A model generated the notes under the pieces. That model ran no database searches and was not told the DNA's origin. It saw nothing but the letters and a program-made list of their open reading frames with translations. The position numbers were made by a program, and so were the translations under genes. This document shows positions 43,926 through 52,974 of a stretch of DNA of 64,000 nt, in pieces. The stretch comes from an uncultured Muribaculum sp. GTDB taxonomy: Bacteria; Bacteroidota; Bacteroidia; Bacteroidales; Muribaculaceae. The first letter of the stretch is position 1. Each line of letters starts with the position of its first letter. The stretch is taken from assembly GCA_910589555.1 (NCBI GenBank), contig CAJUTE010000005.1, positions 40,768 through 104,767 of the forward strand. Direction: 5' to 3'.

Positions 43926-44624
43926 ATGGCACTGATAAGCAACGAAACTCCTCTGAATGAACTCATAATCAACGAGCCTACTGTCATTCCGGTCATAAAC
44001 CGGTTTGGCATAAGGCTCGGAATAGGTGACGACACTGTCGCAACCGTGTGTGAGAACAAGAATCTCGACTGCGAGTTTCTGCTTGTCATACTGAACACCT
44101 TCATCAATGAAGGATATTTCCCGGAACACACCTTAAGAGGCTTCAAGGCGGGTGAAATAATCGACTATCTCACCAAAACCGACAGATATTACCGCCAGTT
44201 CCAACTCCCCAACATACACCGCCATTTCCAGCTGCTGCTCGGGGCAGGAAGCGACACCAACAACAATCTGGGCCTCATGTACCGCTTCTACCAAGGGCTC
44301 GAACATGAACTCCTTAACCTGATCAACCATGACCTGAAGGAATGGTTTCCGGCAGTGATAGCTCTTGAACAGGGAAAAGAGACTGAAATTCCGACTAGTG
44401 AACTTGACGAGCTTGAAAAAACATCATTACAGATCGAAGAGAAACTGAGCGACCTCAGGAATATGTTCATAAAGCATCTCACCGGCGACTATGACCTCAA
44501 TCTTTGCTATGCAGTCATAACCGCTATTTTCGCTCTTGAAAAAGACTTGCGTCAAAACAACCGCATACGCAATCGAATATTATTGCCTATAAACCGTGAA
44601 CTTCTTGACAAAAAACGGTCCTGA
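43926..44624 (+). CDS. Hemerythrin-like / ScdA-related protein
   Basis: 232 residues. An N-terminal DUF1858-like helix bundle (INEPTVIPVINRFGIRLGIGDDTVATVCENKNLD) resembles the N-domain of ScdA/RIC iron-sulfur repair proteins. It is followed by a helical domain in which His and Glu residues (HRHFQLLL about 98-105; YQGLEHELLNLINHDLKEW about 122-140; EEKLSDLRNMFIKHLTGDYDL about 178-198) are spaced as in hemerythrins that bind a di-iron site. A role in sensing or resisting oxygen or nitric oxide is an inference. It is 2 bp upstream of a LuxR-type regulator, a pairing common in Bacteroidetes. Confidence 0.7.
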   Translation: MALISNETPLNELIINEPTVIPVINRFGIRLGIGDDTVATVCENKNLDCEFLLVILNTFINEGYFPEHTLRGFKAGEIIDYLTKTDRYYRQFQLPNIHRHFQLLLGAGSDTNNNLGLMYRFYQGLEHELLNLINHDLKEWFPAVIALEQGKETEIPTSELDELEKTSLQIEEKLSDLRNMFIKHLTGDYDLNLCYAVITAIFALEKDLRQNNRIRNRILLPINRELLDKKRS

Positions 44625-44626
44625 CA

Positions 44627-45139
44627 ATGAACATAACGATTGCCTTAGACGACACCGCCCGGGCAGTGGGAATCAGATATATCCTTGAACGGTTCTTCGA
44701 TATCCGGGCAGAAATAATATCACCCAAAGGAGAGTTCAAACCGGCTGATTCCGACCAGTCGACATTATATATAATATCAGCCGACTGCTGGTGTGAGAAC
44801 CAGGATTTCTTCATACCGCGCCGCAACCGCACCATCACAGTAGGCAACGGCAAAAACAGGCTGGACACCACCGCTGAAGAAAGCGACATAATCGAACAGC
44901 TCCGCGTCCTGCTCAAAGACCACTCGCCGAAAAAATCGGAAACCTCAGCCGAACTGTCGCCACGCGAAATAGACGTGCTGCGGCTTGTGGCAGCAGGATT
45001 GATAAACAAAGAGATAGCCGAGCGCCTGAACATCAGTTTCAACACAGTCCTCTCCCACCGCAAAAACATCTCAGCCAAACTCGGAATAAAAAGCGCCTCA
45101 GGGCTAAGCGTGTATGCCATGATGAACGGCTACCTTTAA
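44627..45139 (+). CDS. LuxR-family HTH regulator without canonical receiver
   Basis: 170 residues. The C-terminal LuxR/GerE domain is clear (ELSPREIDVLRLVAAGLINKEIAERLNISFNTVLSHRKNISAKLGI, about 106-150). The N-terminal 100 residues are a receiver-like alpha/beta domain (MNITIALDDTARAVGIRYILERFF) without the conserved acidic pocket and phosphoacceptor of a standard response regulator. It probably works with the adjacent hemerythrin-like protein as an atypical regulator. The start lies 2 bp after that gene's stop. Confidence 0.82.
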   Translation: MNITIALDDTARAVGIRYILERFFDIRAEIISPKGEFKPADSDQSTLYIISADCWCENQDFFIPRRNRTITVGNGKNRLDTTAEESDIIEQLRVLLKDHSPKKSETSAELSPREIDVLRLVAAGLINKEIAERLNISFNTVLSHRKNISAKLGIKSASGLSVYAMMNGYL

Positions 45140-45251
45140 GAAGGTGTAATTTTACGCCAAAATCAGCGTCGTGTAGACGGTCGAAAGCAAAAAATATAGC
45201 GGCGGAATCAAAAAAACGACATTTTTTATCAGATATGCCCTCCAAAAATCG

Positions 45252-45259
45252 TATCTTTG
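45252..45259 (+). promoter_or_regulatory. -7 element for efp
   Basis: TATCTTTG matches TAnnTTTG; a T-rich -33 region (about 45222-45227) lies upstream. This leaves an 80-nt 5' leader before the efp start. Confidence 0.55.
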
Positions 45260-45338
45260 CACTTTAAAAATCCGGAGCGTCATAATCAACGGCGTCCGGC
45301 TTGGATTCATTGAATTACATTAAGATACAATAACTTTT

Positions 45339-45914
45339 ATGGCAACAACTGCAGATTTTAAAAACGGAATGTGCCTCGACATCGACGGCAACTATTTTTT
45401 CATCGTTGAATTCCTTCATGTAAAACCCGGTAAAGGTCCGGCTTTCGTACGCACAAAGCTGAAAAATGTAAAGACCGGCCGCGTCATCGACAAGACTTGG
45501 AACTCAGGTGTGAAGGTTGAGGAAGTGCGCATCGAACGCCGCCCCTACCAGTATCTTTACAAAGATGACATGGGCTACAACTTCATGCACACTGAAACAT
45601 TTGAACAGGTTGCTCTTCCCGGCGAAAGCATCGATGGAGTGGAATTCCTGAAAGAAGGTGATATTTGCGAGGCTATGGTACACGCCGCTTCTGAAACAAT
45701 CCTCACTTGCGAAATGCCCACAAGCGTTGTTCTTGAAATCACCTACACTGAACCCGGAATCAAGGGCGACACCGCCACCAACACCCTTAAGCCCGCTACT
45801 GTTGAAACCGGAGCTGAGGTGCGCGTGCCCCTATTCTGCGAAACCGGCGACAAAGTGCGCATCGACACTCGCGACGGTTCTTATGTAGAACGTGTGGAAC
45901 GTGCCGCGAAGTAA
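45339..45914 (+). CDS. efp: Elongation factor P
   Basis: 191 residues in three beta-barrel domains. The tip loop of domain I is HVKPGKGPAFVRTKLKNV (about 27-44), with Lys at the modification or contact position; the C-terminal domain has the GDTATNTLKPATVETGAEVRVPLF signature and ends DTRDGSYVERV. EF-P helps ribosomes stalled on polyproline. No epmA/epmB genes are in view. A terminator is found 75 bp after the stop. Confidence 0.96.
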   Translation: MATTADFKNGMCLDIDGNYFFIVEFLHVKPGKGPAFVRTKLKNVKTGRVIDKTWNSGVKVEEVRIERRPYQYLYKDDMGYNFMHTETFEQVALPGESIDGVEFLKEGDICEAMVHAASETILTCEMPTSVVLEITYTEPGIKGDTATNTLKPATVETGAEVRVPLFCETGDKVRIDTRDGSYVERVERAAK

Positions 45915-45988
45915 TCAACACAGATAAAATCACCCCACCTACCGGGGACTGTGTCAAAAAAAGACAATAAATGAATTGTTGACAGTAG

Positions 45989-46015
45989 GGACGCACGCAT
46001 TGTGCGTCCTTATTT
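45989..46015 (+). terminator. Intrinsic terminator after efp
   Basis: GGACGCAC (45989-45996) and GTGCGTCC (46002-46009) pair perfectly round a 5-nt loop and are followed by TTATTTT. Confidence 0.75.
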
Positions 46016-46136
46016 TCAGCAATCAAACTTGACCCTCTCACATTTGCGGATGAGCCAAGAGCATATTTTGACATGGCATTGCATAACAAAAGAGTAGCGT
46101 TCAACAAGAGGCTGTTAAAAATAATAAGTTATTACT

Positions 46137-47342
46137 ATGAATAAGATATTTGACGGATTCTATTATGTTGGTGTCAATGACCGCGTGACACATAAATTTG
46201 AAAGCTTGTGGCCTATTCCGCTTGGCGTAAGCTACAACTCCTACCTTGTGAAAGGCGAGAACAAAATCGCGCTTATCGACGGCGTAGAGCTAAGCGAGAT
46301 CGACACATTGAATGAGAATATTCACGAAGCTATTGGCAAAACAGCTCCTGACTACCTGATCATAAACCACATGGAACCGGATCATTCCGGAGCCATAAAG
46401 ATATTGCACAACCTTTACCCCGACATGGTAATCGTTGGCAACTCCAAAACCCTCGACATGGTAAAAGGTTACTATGGCATCACTGAAAACACTCTTAAAG
46501 TAGCCGACAATGACACCCTCGACCTCGGAGGCTTGACACTGACCTTCAAGTTGACCCCCATGGTACACTGGCCGGAGACCATGATGACCTATGTCAACGA
46601 ATGGAAGATGCTCTTCTCAGGTGACGCATTCGGATGCTTTGGCGCAATCAACGGCGGCATCCTTGATTCGGACACCGACGTGGAGATGTATATTCCGGAA
46701 ATGTACCGTTACTACTCCAATATAGTAGGCAAGTACGGAGCTTTTGTACAGAAAGCCATAGCAAAATTCGCCGATACCAAGATCGACTACATCTGCCCCA
46801 CCCACGGCCCGATATGGCATGAAGCCCGCGAGCGTGTGGTAGGAATCTATGACCGCCTGAGCAAATATGAGGCAGAAACGGGCGTCACCATAGTGTATGG
46901 CTCAATGTATGGACACACCGAAAAGATGGCTGACACGATAGCCCGCCAACTCGCAAAACGCGGCATTAAGAATATCAGAATACACAATGCCGCCAATACC
47001 GACCTGTCATACATACTCAGCGACATATTCAAGTACAAAGGACTCATCATAGGGGCACCGACCTATTCCAACTCCCTTTTCCCGCCGATAGAGGCTCTTC
47101 TTTATGCCATAGCCAACCGCGAAGTCAAGAACCGCGTCGTTGCATCATTCGGCAATTTCACCTGGGGCGGTCAGGCAGTGAAACGCATCAACGCCGCATT
47201 TGAGCAGACAAAACTTGCCGCACCTGATGTGATATCGGTTGAAGCAAAGATGAATCCTGATGAAGCGGCACACAATAATTGCATCGCGCTTGCCGATGCG
47301 GTAGCTGACAACCTTCTGGGACAAGATGGAACTTCCAATTGA
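46137..47342 (+). CDS. FprA-type flavodiiron protein
   Basis: 401 residues. The metallo-beta-lactamase-like half (1-250) holds the di-iron ligands of NHMEPDHSGA (HxExDH, about 81-90), FSGDAFG (about 161) and CPTHGPIW (about 225). The flavodoxin half begins near 255 with TIVYGSMYGHTEKMA, the FMN phosphate loop, and continues with GAPTYSNSLFPP. Such cytosolic enzymes reduce O2 to water or NO to N2O and protect anaerobes, taking electrons from rubredoxin or similar donors. The last 17 bp overlap the next gene. Confidence 0.94.
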   Translation: MNKIFDGFYYVGVNDRVTHKFESLWPIPLGVSYNSYLVKGENKIALIDGVELSEIDTLNENIHEAIGKTAPDYLIINHMEPDHSGAIKILHNLYPDMVIVGNSKTLDMVKGYYGITENTLKVADNDTLDLGGLTLTFKLTPMVHWPETMMTYVNEWKMLFSGDAFGCFGAINGGILDSDTDVEMYIPEMYRYYSNIVGKYGAFVQKAIAKFADTKIDYICPTHGPIWHEARERVVGIYDRLSKYEAETGVTIVYGSMYGHTEKMADTIARQLAKRGIKNIRIHNAANTDLSYILSDIFKYKGLIIGAPTYSNSLFPPIEALLYAIANREVKNRVVASFGNFTWGGQAVKRINAAFEQTKLAAPDVISVEAKMNPDEAAHNNCIALADAVADNLLGQDGTSN

Positions 47343-47916
47343 AAAGCACCCCTGGCAGCCTTTCATCCCGGAAGGCGCCAGAGTGCTGATTATGGGCACA
47401 TTTCCACCCGGTAATCATCGTTGGAGCATGGATTTTTATTATCCTAACCGCACCAATGACTTTTGGAGAATCATGGGGCTGCTGTTTCTCAATGATCCGA
47501 AGGCGTTGTATGACCCTGCAACCGGTAGTTTCGATGAAAAATCCATCAGAGAGCTTATGACTCTGCATCGTATCGCCCTCAATGACACAGCCAGGGAAGT
47601 GAGGAGGTTGAAAGGAAACGCATCCGACAAGTTTCTGGAGATCCTTAAACCGGTACCTCTTTATGACCTGCTGAAAGAGATGCCTGAGTGCCACACAATC
47701 GCCACCACCGGAGAGAAAGCGGCAGGCGTGATAGCCGAAATCACAGGAACACCGCTGCCTAAAATGGGCGAGATGGTGACCGCTCCACCATCCACGCATC
47801 ATGAGTCGGAACTCAAAATATGGCGTATGCCCTCCACCTCGCGCGCCTATCCTATGGCTTTGGAGAAAAAAGCGGCATATTATGCCGAGCTATTCCGCTC
47901 AGTGGGCGTGCTTTAG
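47326..47916 (+). CDS. Uracil-DNA glycosylase superfamily protein
   Basis: 196 residues, starting at ATG 47326 inside the end of the FprA gene. VLIMGTFPPGNHRWSMDFYYPNRTNDFWRIMG (about 20-51) resembles the GxxPG active-site region of MUG/UDG-like proteins, and VTAPPSTHHE (about 150-160) stands where the substrate-binding HPSP-like motif lies. It may excise uracil or related damaged bases, but activity cannot be confirmed. Overlap with fprA suggests cotranscription in a stress context. Confidence 0.78.
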   Translation: MELPIEKHPWQPFIPEGARVLIMGTFPPGNHRWSMDFYYPNRTNDFWRIMGLLFLNDPKALYDPATGSFDEKSIRELMTLHRIALNDTAREVRRLKGNASDKFLEILKPVPLYDLLKEMPECHTIATTGEKAAGVIAEITGTPLPKMGEMVTAPPSTHHESELKIWRMPSTSRAYPMALEKKAAYYAELFRSVGVL

Positions 47917-48036
47917 AGACGTAAGAACAATCGCAGCGACTTTTGCGTTTATAGCACTGTGATGTTTAATTTTTTATGAAATAATTGATATTTCAAAATT
48001 TATAACTAATTTTGAATAAACTATACAACAGCGACA

Positions 48037-48702
48037 ATGCTTGACCTCATTACCTTACAGATATTTGACGCCCACGAGTTCTTCAACTGGTTTGTGGAGA
48101 ACGCCAATTATTGGTTTGTGTTCATCTTCATGGTTATCGAAAGTTCATTCATCCCCTTCCCGAGCGAGCTTGTGGTGCCTCCGGCAGCATATCTTGCCAT
48201 GCAGCAGGGCTCATCAATGAACATCTATCTGGTGACACTCACCGCCACTGCCGGAGCTCTTGTAGGAGCATTGATCAATTACTATCTGGCGCTGTGGGTG
48301 GGCCGCCCTATCGTATACCGGTTTGCCAACAGCCGCGTGGGGCATCTGTTCATGATCAATGAGGAAAAGGTTGAAAAAGCCGAAAAATATTTTGACGAGC
48401 ACGGAGAGGCATCGACATTCTTCGGACGATTGATTCCCGTGATCCGTCAGCTCATATCTCTACCTGCCGGAATAGCGCGGATGAATATCTTCAGTTTCAT
48501 GATATTCACGTCGCTCGGCGCGCTTGTGTGGAACATCGCACTCGCCGTTCTCGGATATTTCCTGTCGACAATAGTGCCGTTGCCACAACTTTACACCAAG
48601 GTAGAGGAGTATAACGACTATCTCACCTACTTCGGATACGGCATTGGAATACTGTGTCTCATCTATATTCTTTACAGGATATTCGTGCCGCAAAAGAAAT
48701 AA
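48037..48702 (+). CDS. DedA family membrane protein
   Basis: 221 residues with about five hydrophobic segments. The family motifs are FVFIFMVIESSFIPFPSELVVPPAAYLA (about 27-54) and FFGRLIPVIRQLISLPAGIARM (about 128-149), including the conserved R-x-x-P...R and Gly. DedA proteins have been linked to undecaprenyl-phosphate or other lipid flipping in the inner membrane. The rpe gene follows after 28 bp. Confidence 0.92.
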   Translation: MLDLITLQIFDAHEFFNWFVENANYWFVFIFMVIESSFIPFPSELVVPPAAYLAMQQGSSMNIYLVTLTATAGALVGALINYYLALWVGRPIVYRFANSRVGHLFMINEEKVEKAEKYFDEHGEASTFFGRLIPVIRQLISLPAGIARMNIFSFMIFTSLGALVWNIALAVLGYFLSTIVPLPQLYTKVEEYNDYLTYFGYGIGILCLIYILYRIFVPQKK

Positions 48703-48730
48703 CCCAACAAAACTCTCAATAAATTTCGCT

Positions 48731-49375
48731 ATGCTTATCGCGCCATCATTATTAGCCGCCGACTTCGGAAACTTGCAAAGTGCAGTCAGATTCGTAAACA
48801 CCAGCGAAGCCGACTACCTGCATATCGACCTCATGGACGGAGTATTCGTGCCCAATATAACATTCGGATTTCCGGCAATCAAAGCCGTCAGCGCCGCCGC
48901 GACCAAACCGCTTGACGTGCACCTCATGACTGTTGACCCGGTGAAATTCATTCCTCAGGTGCGCGATTGCGGAGCGACTATAATGACCATCCATGTGGAG
49001 GCGTGCACCCACATCCACCGCGCAATGCAATCAATACGCCAGGCAGGCATGAAAGTGGGAGTGGCGCTCAATCCCGGCACACCACTGTGCATGATCGAAG
49101 AGATAGTCACTGAAGCCGATCTCATAATGCTCATGGCTGTCAATCCCGGATTCGGCGGACAGTCATTCATAACAAGCACCATATCCAAGACTGAACGGCT
49201 CAAAAAGATGCTTAAGGAAACCGGCAGCAAGGCAATCATAGGGGTAGACGGCGGAGTAAACGCACACACCGGAGGCTTACTGGCCCATGCCGGCGCCGAT
49301 ATGCTGATTGCGGGAAGCTACGTGTTTAACGCACCCGATCCACTATCGGCTATACACACCCTTAAGACACTTTAA
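48731..49375 (+). CDS. rpe: Ribulose-phosphate 3-epimerase
   Basis: ATG 48731 opens MLIAPSLLAADFGNLQ, the invariant Rpe start, giving 214 residues. LHIDLMDGVFVPNITFG (metal and catalytic Asp), LDVHLMT, MAVNPGFGGQSFI and the catalytic Asp in IGVDGGVN are all present. The TIM-barrel enzyme interconverts ribulose-5-phosphate and xylulose-5-phosphate in the pentose phosphate pathway. Confidence 0.96.
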   Translation: MLIAPSLLAADFGNLQSAVRFVNTSEADYLHIDLMDGVFVPNITFGFPAIKAVSAAATKPLDVHLMTVDPVKFIPQVRDCGATIMTIHVEACTHIHRAMQSIRQAGMKVGVALNPGTPLCMIEEIVTEADLIMLMAVNPGFGGQSFITSTISKTERLKKMLKETGSKAIIGVDGGVNAHTGGLLAHAGADMLIAGSYVFNAPDPLSAIHTLKTL

Positions 49376-49433
49376 CAAGCATTAGTTTTTCACACGCGAT
49401 TTTCTTAAATTTCAACATTTGAACAGCTCGGAT

Positions 49434-49465
49434 TTTGCTATTAAGCTCGGGTTGTTGTATCTTTG
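49434..49465 (+). promoter_or_regulatory. Promoter of ftsK
   Basis: TTTG at 49434-49437 and TATCTTTG at 49458-49465 with a 20-nt spacer match the Bacteroidetes consensus. An in-frame ATG at 49463 falls within the -7 box and therefore cannot be the translation start. Confidence 0.75.
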
Positions 49466-49498
49466 TATATATCCATCAACTCATCCAATTTCACTGAA

Positions 49499-52315
49499 AT
49501 GAGAACAGAAACCAACACCATAATGACTGATAATTTCGACCCTGATGCTCTTGACCGCGAATACGAGCGTCGCCGGGCGCAACACCATCACACCAACCCC
49601 GACGAAGAACCCGAAGGTCCGCAAGTCAGGAAATCGGCAAAAAAAGACAGCAAGGCTGACAAGCCTAAAAAGCCCAACCGCATAATCGCGTTTCTGAAAG
49701 ACAGACGCACACGAATGTTTGCGGGTATAACCATATTGTGCTGGGCGACCTATCTTCTCGTGGCATCAATATCATTTTTCACAGCCGGAGCCGATGACCA
49801 AAGCAACGCCATAAACAGAAGCGTGGAAGAGATGTCGCAAAATCCGTCGGAAATCCACAATCTCGGCGGCGCCTTAGGGGCATATCTATCCCAAAACATC
49901 ATCTCCGACGGGCTCGGCATAGGGGTGTTCATCCTTATCCTTTACTTCTTCATGCTTGGATGGAGACTGTTGCACAAGTCAAAAATGCACTTCTGGTCGC
50001 TGACATTCAAGTCGCTTATCGATGCTGTCGCCCTATCGATGGTAGCCGGATTTGTGGCTATAGAGACCGGCGTATCATCATGGGTGTATTGGGGAGGCAT
50101 CCATGGACATGAGGTAAACCTCTACCTGATATCGGTCATGGACCATATAGGAGCATTCCTGGTCAACATCGTGTTAGTAGCGCTTGTCGCATCCATATAT
50201 CTGAGAGAGCTGAGCCTGTTGTATCTTGCCTACCGCAAAAGAGTGAAAGCCCACCGCGAAAAGGTTGCCGCAGAACGCAGAGCGAAAGAAGAGCGTCAAC
50301 GCATGATTGAAGAGCAGCTACGTGAGTCGAGCAAAATAGTCACCGGCGAAGAGGATAATGCCGCCGACGAGACAGCTTCGGAACAAACAGAGGTTGCAGC
50401 CTCAAGCACACCAAAATTCATTGACCTCAACACGGCATTTGCCCCTACTGACGATGAAACTCCTGATGACGACCGGGAGGAAGAGAGCATCTCAGAGTCC
50501 GGTCACCAAGACTCAGCTCTGATCGTTGCCGATGATCCGGTCAATGTTCCGGAGATTGCGGAGAGTGAAGAGGAGGAACCATACAGCCCCGTAAATGAAT
50601 ATCCCACGGCAATCGCTGAAGCTTCATCCGATTCTCAGGAGCCGGAAGAAGATCAGGAGGAAAGATTGCCGGCAATCGCCGAACATGACACCGATGAACC
50701 GGAAGAGGCGGAGGTGACTGTCGAATATCCCGAGGATACTGACGAGACTGACGACGCAGCCGAGGAGATGGTGATCAACATCAATGAAATCGAACAGGCG
50801 CGTAAAATCCAAAGCTCAACTTACGATCCTACTGCCGGACTGCCGAAATATCATTTCCCCTCAATAGAGTTGCTTGACGACATTGCTGTGAGATCGGACT
50901 GCGTTGACGAAACCGAGATGGAGGAAAACAAAAACCGCATCACGGCGACACTCAACAACTATAAAATAGCCATCTCCAAGATTGAAGCAACCGTAGGTCC
51001 CACAGTCACACTCTATGAGATAGTCCCCGCCGAAGGCATCAGAATAGCCCAGATCAAGAGACTTGAGGATGACATAGCGTTAAGCCTTGCTGCACTTGGA
51101 ATACGTATCATCGCTCCTATCCCGGGAAAAGGCACCATCGGTATCGAAGTGCCGAATAAGGAACCGCAGATGGTGCCTATCAGGTCGATCATCTCATCCA
51201 AGGCATTTCAGGAGTGCCGCTACGCGCTGCCGATGGCAATAGGCTCCACAATCTCTAAAGATGTATTTATAGCCGATCTTGCAAAGGTTCCGCACCTGCT
51301 TGTTGCCGGAGCCACCGGACAGGGAAAATCGGTGGGATTGAACACGATCATAGCATCGCTGCTCTACAAAAAGCATCCGTCGGAATTGAAGTTCGTGCTT
51401 ATCGACCCAAAGACTGTCGAGTTTACGCTTTATTCAAAGCTTGAGAAACACTATCTCGCCAAACTTCCCGATGAGGACAACCCTATAGTGTGTGACCCGA
51501 TGAAGGTGGTGAACACGCTCAATTCAGTGTGTGTTGAGATGGAGAACCGCTTCAAACTTTTCAACAAAGCGGAATCACGCGACATAAAAGAATACAATAA
51601 AAAGTTTGTCGAACGCAGGCTGAATCCTGAAAACGGACACTTCTTCATGCCCTACATCGTGGTAATCATCGACGAGTTTGCCGACCTCATCATGGTAGCC
51701 GGAAAAGAGGTGGAACGCCCGGTGGCACGTCTTGCCCAGAAAGCGCGTGCGGCAGGCATCCATGTGATTCTCGCCACACAGCGACCGTCGACCGACGTCA
51801 TCACCGGTATGATCAAAGCCAACTTCCCGGGACGAATGGCTTTCCGCGTGATGCAGATGGTGGACAGCCGCACTATTCTTGACCGTCCGGGCGCCAATCA
51901 GCTTATAGGCAAAGGCGATATGCTGATTTCTATAGCCGGAGAAATAACACGCGTGCAGTGTGCCTACATCAGCACCGAGGAGGTGGTAGGAATATGCCGT
52001 GCCGTCAATGAGCAGATGGGCTACCCCTGCGCCTACGAGCTTCCGGAATATGAACCGGAGGGTAGCGATGGAGGCAACGTGAGCAGCACGGGCGACCGCG
52101 ACTCACTGTTTGAGGAGGCGGCACGATTCTGCATCGCCAGCGGCACCGCCTCAACCTCATCGCTTCAGCGACGTTATTCAATAGGCTATAATCGAGCCGG
52201 AAAAATCATGGACCAGCTTGAAGCCGCAGGAGTGGTGGGACCTGCCTCAGGAGCCAAACCGCGCAGCGTGTTGATCGATTCACTGCAACTGGACCGTCTA
52301 ATGGAAACTTTTTAA
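49499..52315 (+). CDS. ftsK: FtsK/SpoIIIE-family DNA translocase
   Basis: The start is ATG 49499 (or 49523), because the upstream ATG overlaps the promoter. About 938 residues: a basic N-terminus, four hydrophobic segments (about 70-245), an acidic Glu/Asp-rich linker (about 280-430), then the alpha/beta/gamma motor. Walker A is in VAGATGQGKSVGLN (about 603-616), Walker B in VVIIDEFADLI (about 720-730), followed by ATQRPSTDVITGMIKANFPGRMAFRV. A winged-helix gamma domain lies at the C-terminus (STSSLQRRYSIGYNRAGKIMDQLE). It moves chromosome termini through the division septum. It is 3 bp upstream of the LolA-like gene. Confidence 0.94.
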   Translation: MRTETNTIMTDNFDPDALDREYERRRAQHHHTNPDEEPEGPQVRKSAKKDSKADKPKKPNRIIAFLKDRRTRMFAGITILCWATYLLVASISFFTAGADDQSNAINRSVEEMSQNPSEIHNLGGALGAYLSQNIISDGLGIGVFILILYFFMLGWRLLHKSKMHFWSLTFKSLIDAVALSMVAGFVAIETGVSSWVYWGGIHGHEVNLYLISVMDHIGAFLVNIVLVALVASIYLRELSLLYLAYRKRVKAHREKVAAERRAKEERQRMIEEQLRESSKIVTGEEDNAADETASEQTEVAASSTPKFIDLNTAFAPTDDETPDDDREEESISESGHQDSALIVADDPVNVPEIAESEEEEPYSPVNEYPTAIAEASSDSQEPEEDQEERLPAIAEHDTDEPEEAEVTVEYPEDTDETDDAAEEMVININEIEQARKIQSSTYDPTAGLPKYHFPSIELLDDIAVRSDCVDETEMEENKNRITATLNNYKIAISKIEATVGPTVTLYEIVPAEGIRIAQIKRLEDDIALSLAALGIRIIAPIPGKGTIGIEVPNKEPQMVPIRSIISSKAFQECRYALPMAIGSTISKDVFIADLAKVPHLLVAGATGQGKSVGLNTIIASLLYKKHPSELKFVLIDPKTVEFTLYSKLEKHYLAKLPDEDNPIVCDPMKVVNTLNSVCVEMENRFKLFNKAESRDIKEYNKKFVERRLNPENGHFFMPYIVVIIDEFADLIMVAGKEVERPVARLAQKARAAGIHVILATQRPSTDVITGMIKANFPGRMAFRVMQMVDSRTILDRPGANQLIGKGDMLISIAGEITRVQCAYISTEEVVGICRAVNEQMGYPCAYELPEYEPEGSDGGNVSSTGDRDSLFEEAARFCIASGTASTSSLQRRYSIGYNRAGKIMDQLEAAGVVGPASGAKPRSVLIDSLQLDRLMETF

Positions 52316-52318
52316 ACT

Positions 52319-52939
52319 ATGACTCGAAAAATATCATTACTGTTACTGTTAATAACTCTCCTTGCCGGCGGTGTGGCGCGTGCCGACGACGCATCACGCA
52401 CGATACTTGACCGCGCAGCCGCCGCATTCAATGGAAGCAAATCCATCAAAGCGACATTTTCCACCGATATTGACGGCTCGACAACAACGGGAACCATCAC
52501 AATCCAGGGCGACAAATTTCACATCTCCTCCAAAGAATACTCAACCTGGTATGACGGAAAGACCCAGTGGTCATACTCATCGGCATCCAATGAAGTGAAC
52601 ATCACCGAGCCCACCCCTGAAGAGCTGACGGAAATCAACCCGTTTGTGATCATAAGCTCACTCAGAAAAAGCTACAACTCCACGAAAATGAAATCGCCAG
52701 CTGGATTCTCCAAAGTGATGCTCACCCCGAAATCCTCGGCCCACTCTGATATAAAGAAAGCCGAGATAGTGTTCAATGACAAGACCTACATGCCGTCACA
52801 AGTGATACTGGAAATGTCGGCAGGGTCACGCATAAATATCGTAATCAAATCGATTGCCAAAGGAAACATTCTGCCCGCCTCAACTTTTATATTCAATAAG
52901 AAATCTCTGCCGGGCGCAGAAGTGATCGACCTCAGATAA
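52319..52939 (+). CDS. LolA-like outer-membrane lipoprotein carrier protein
   Basis: 206 residues with signal peptide (KISLLLLLITLLAGGVARA, about 4-22). The body fits the LolA half-barrel: an AAAAFNGSKSIKATFSTDIDG opening, GDKFHISSKEYSTWYDGKTQWSY (about 62-84), then NEVNITEPTPEELTEINPF. It should carry lipoproteins across the periplasm or act as a LolA paralogue. The start is 3 bp downstream of the ftsK stop, an arrangement common in Bacteroidetes. Confidence 0.85.
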   Translation: MTRKISLLLLLITLLAGGVARADDASRTILDRAAAAFNGSKSIKATFSTDIDGSTTTGTITIQGDKFHISSKEYSTWYDGKTQWSYSSASNEVNITEPTPEELTEINPFVIISSLRKSYNSTKMKSPAGFSKVMLTPKSSAHSDIKKAEIVFNDKTYMPSQVILEMSAGSRINIVIKSIAKGNILPASTFIFNKKSLPGAEVIDLR

Positions 52940-52974
52940 CACGAAAACATTTAATCCCAAAATTCAATATACTC

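Noticed and set aside
49463..49498. Earlier ATG for ftsK
   Set aside because: It lies inside the TATCTTTG promoter element, so a transcript starting there cannot contain it as a usable start.
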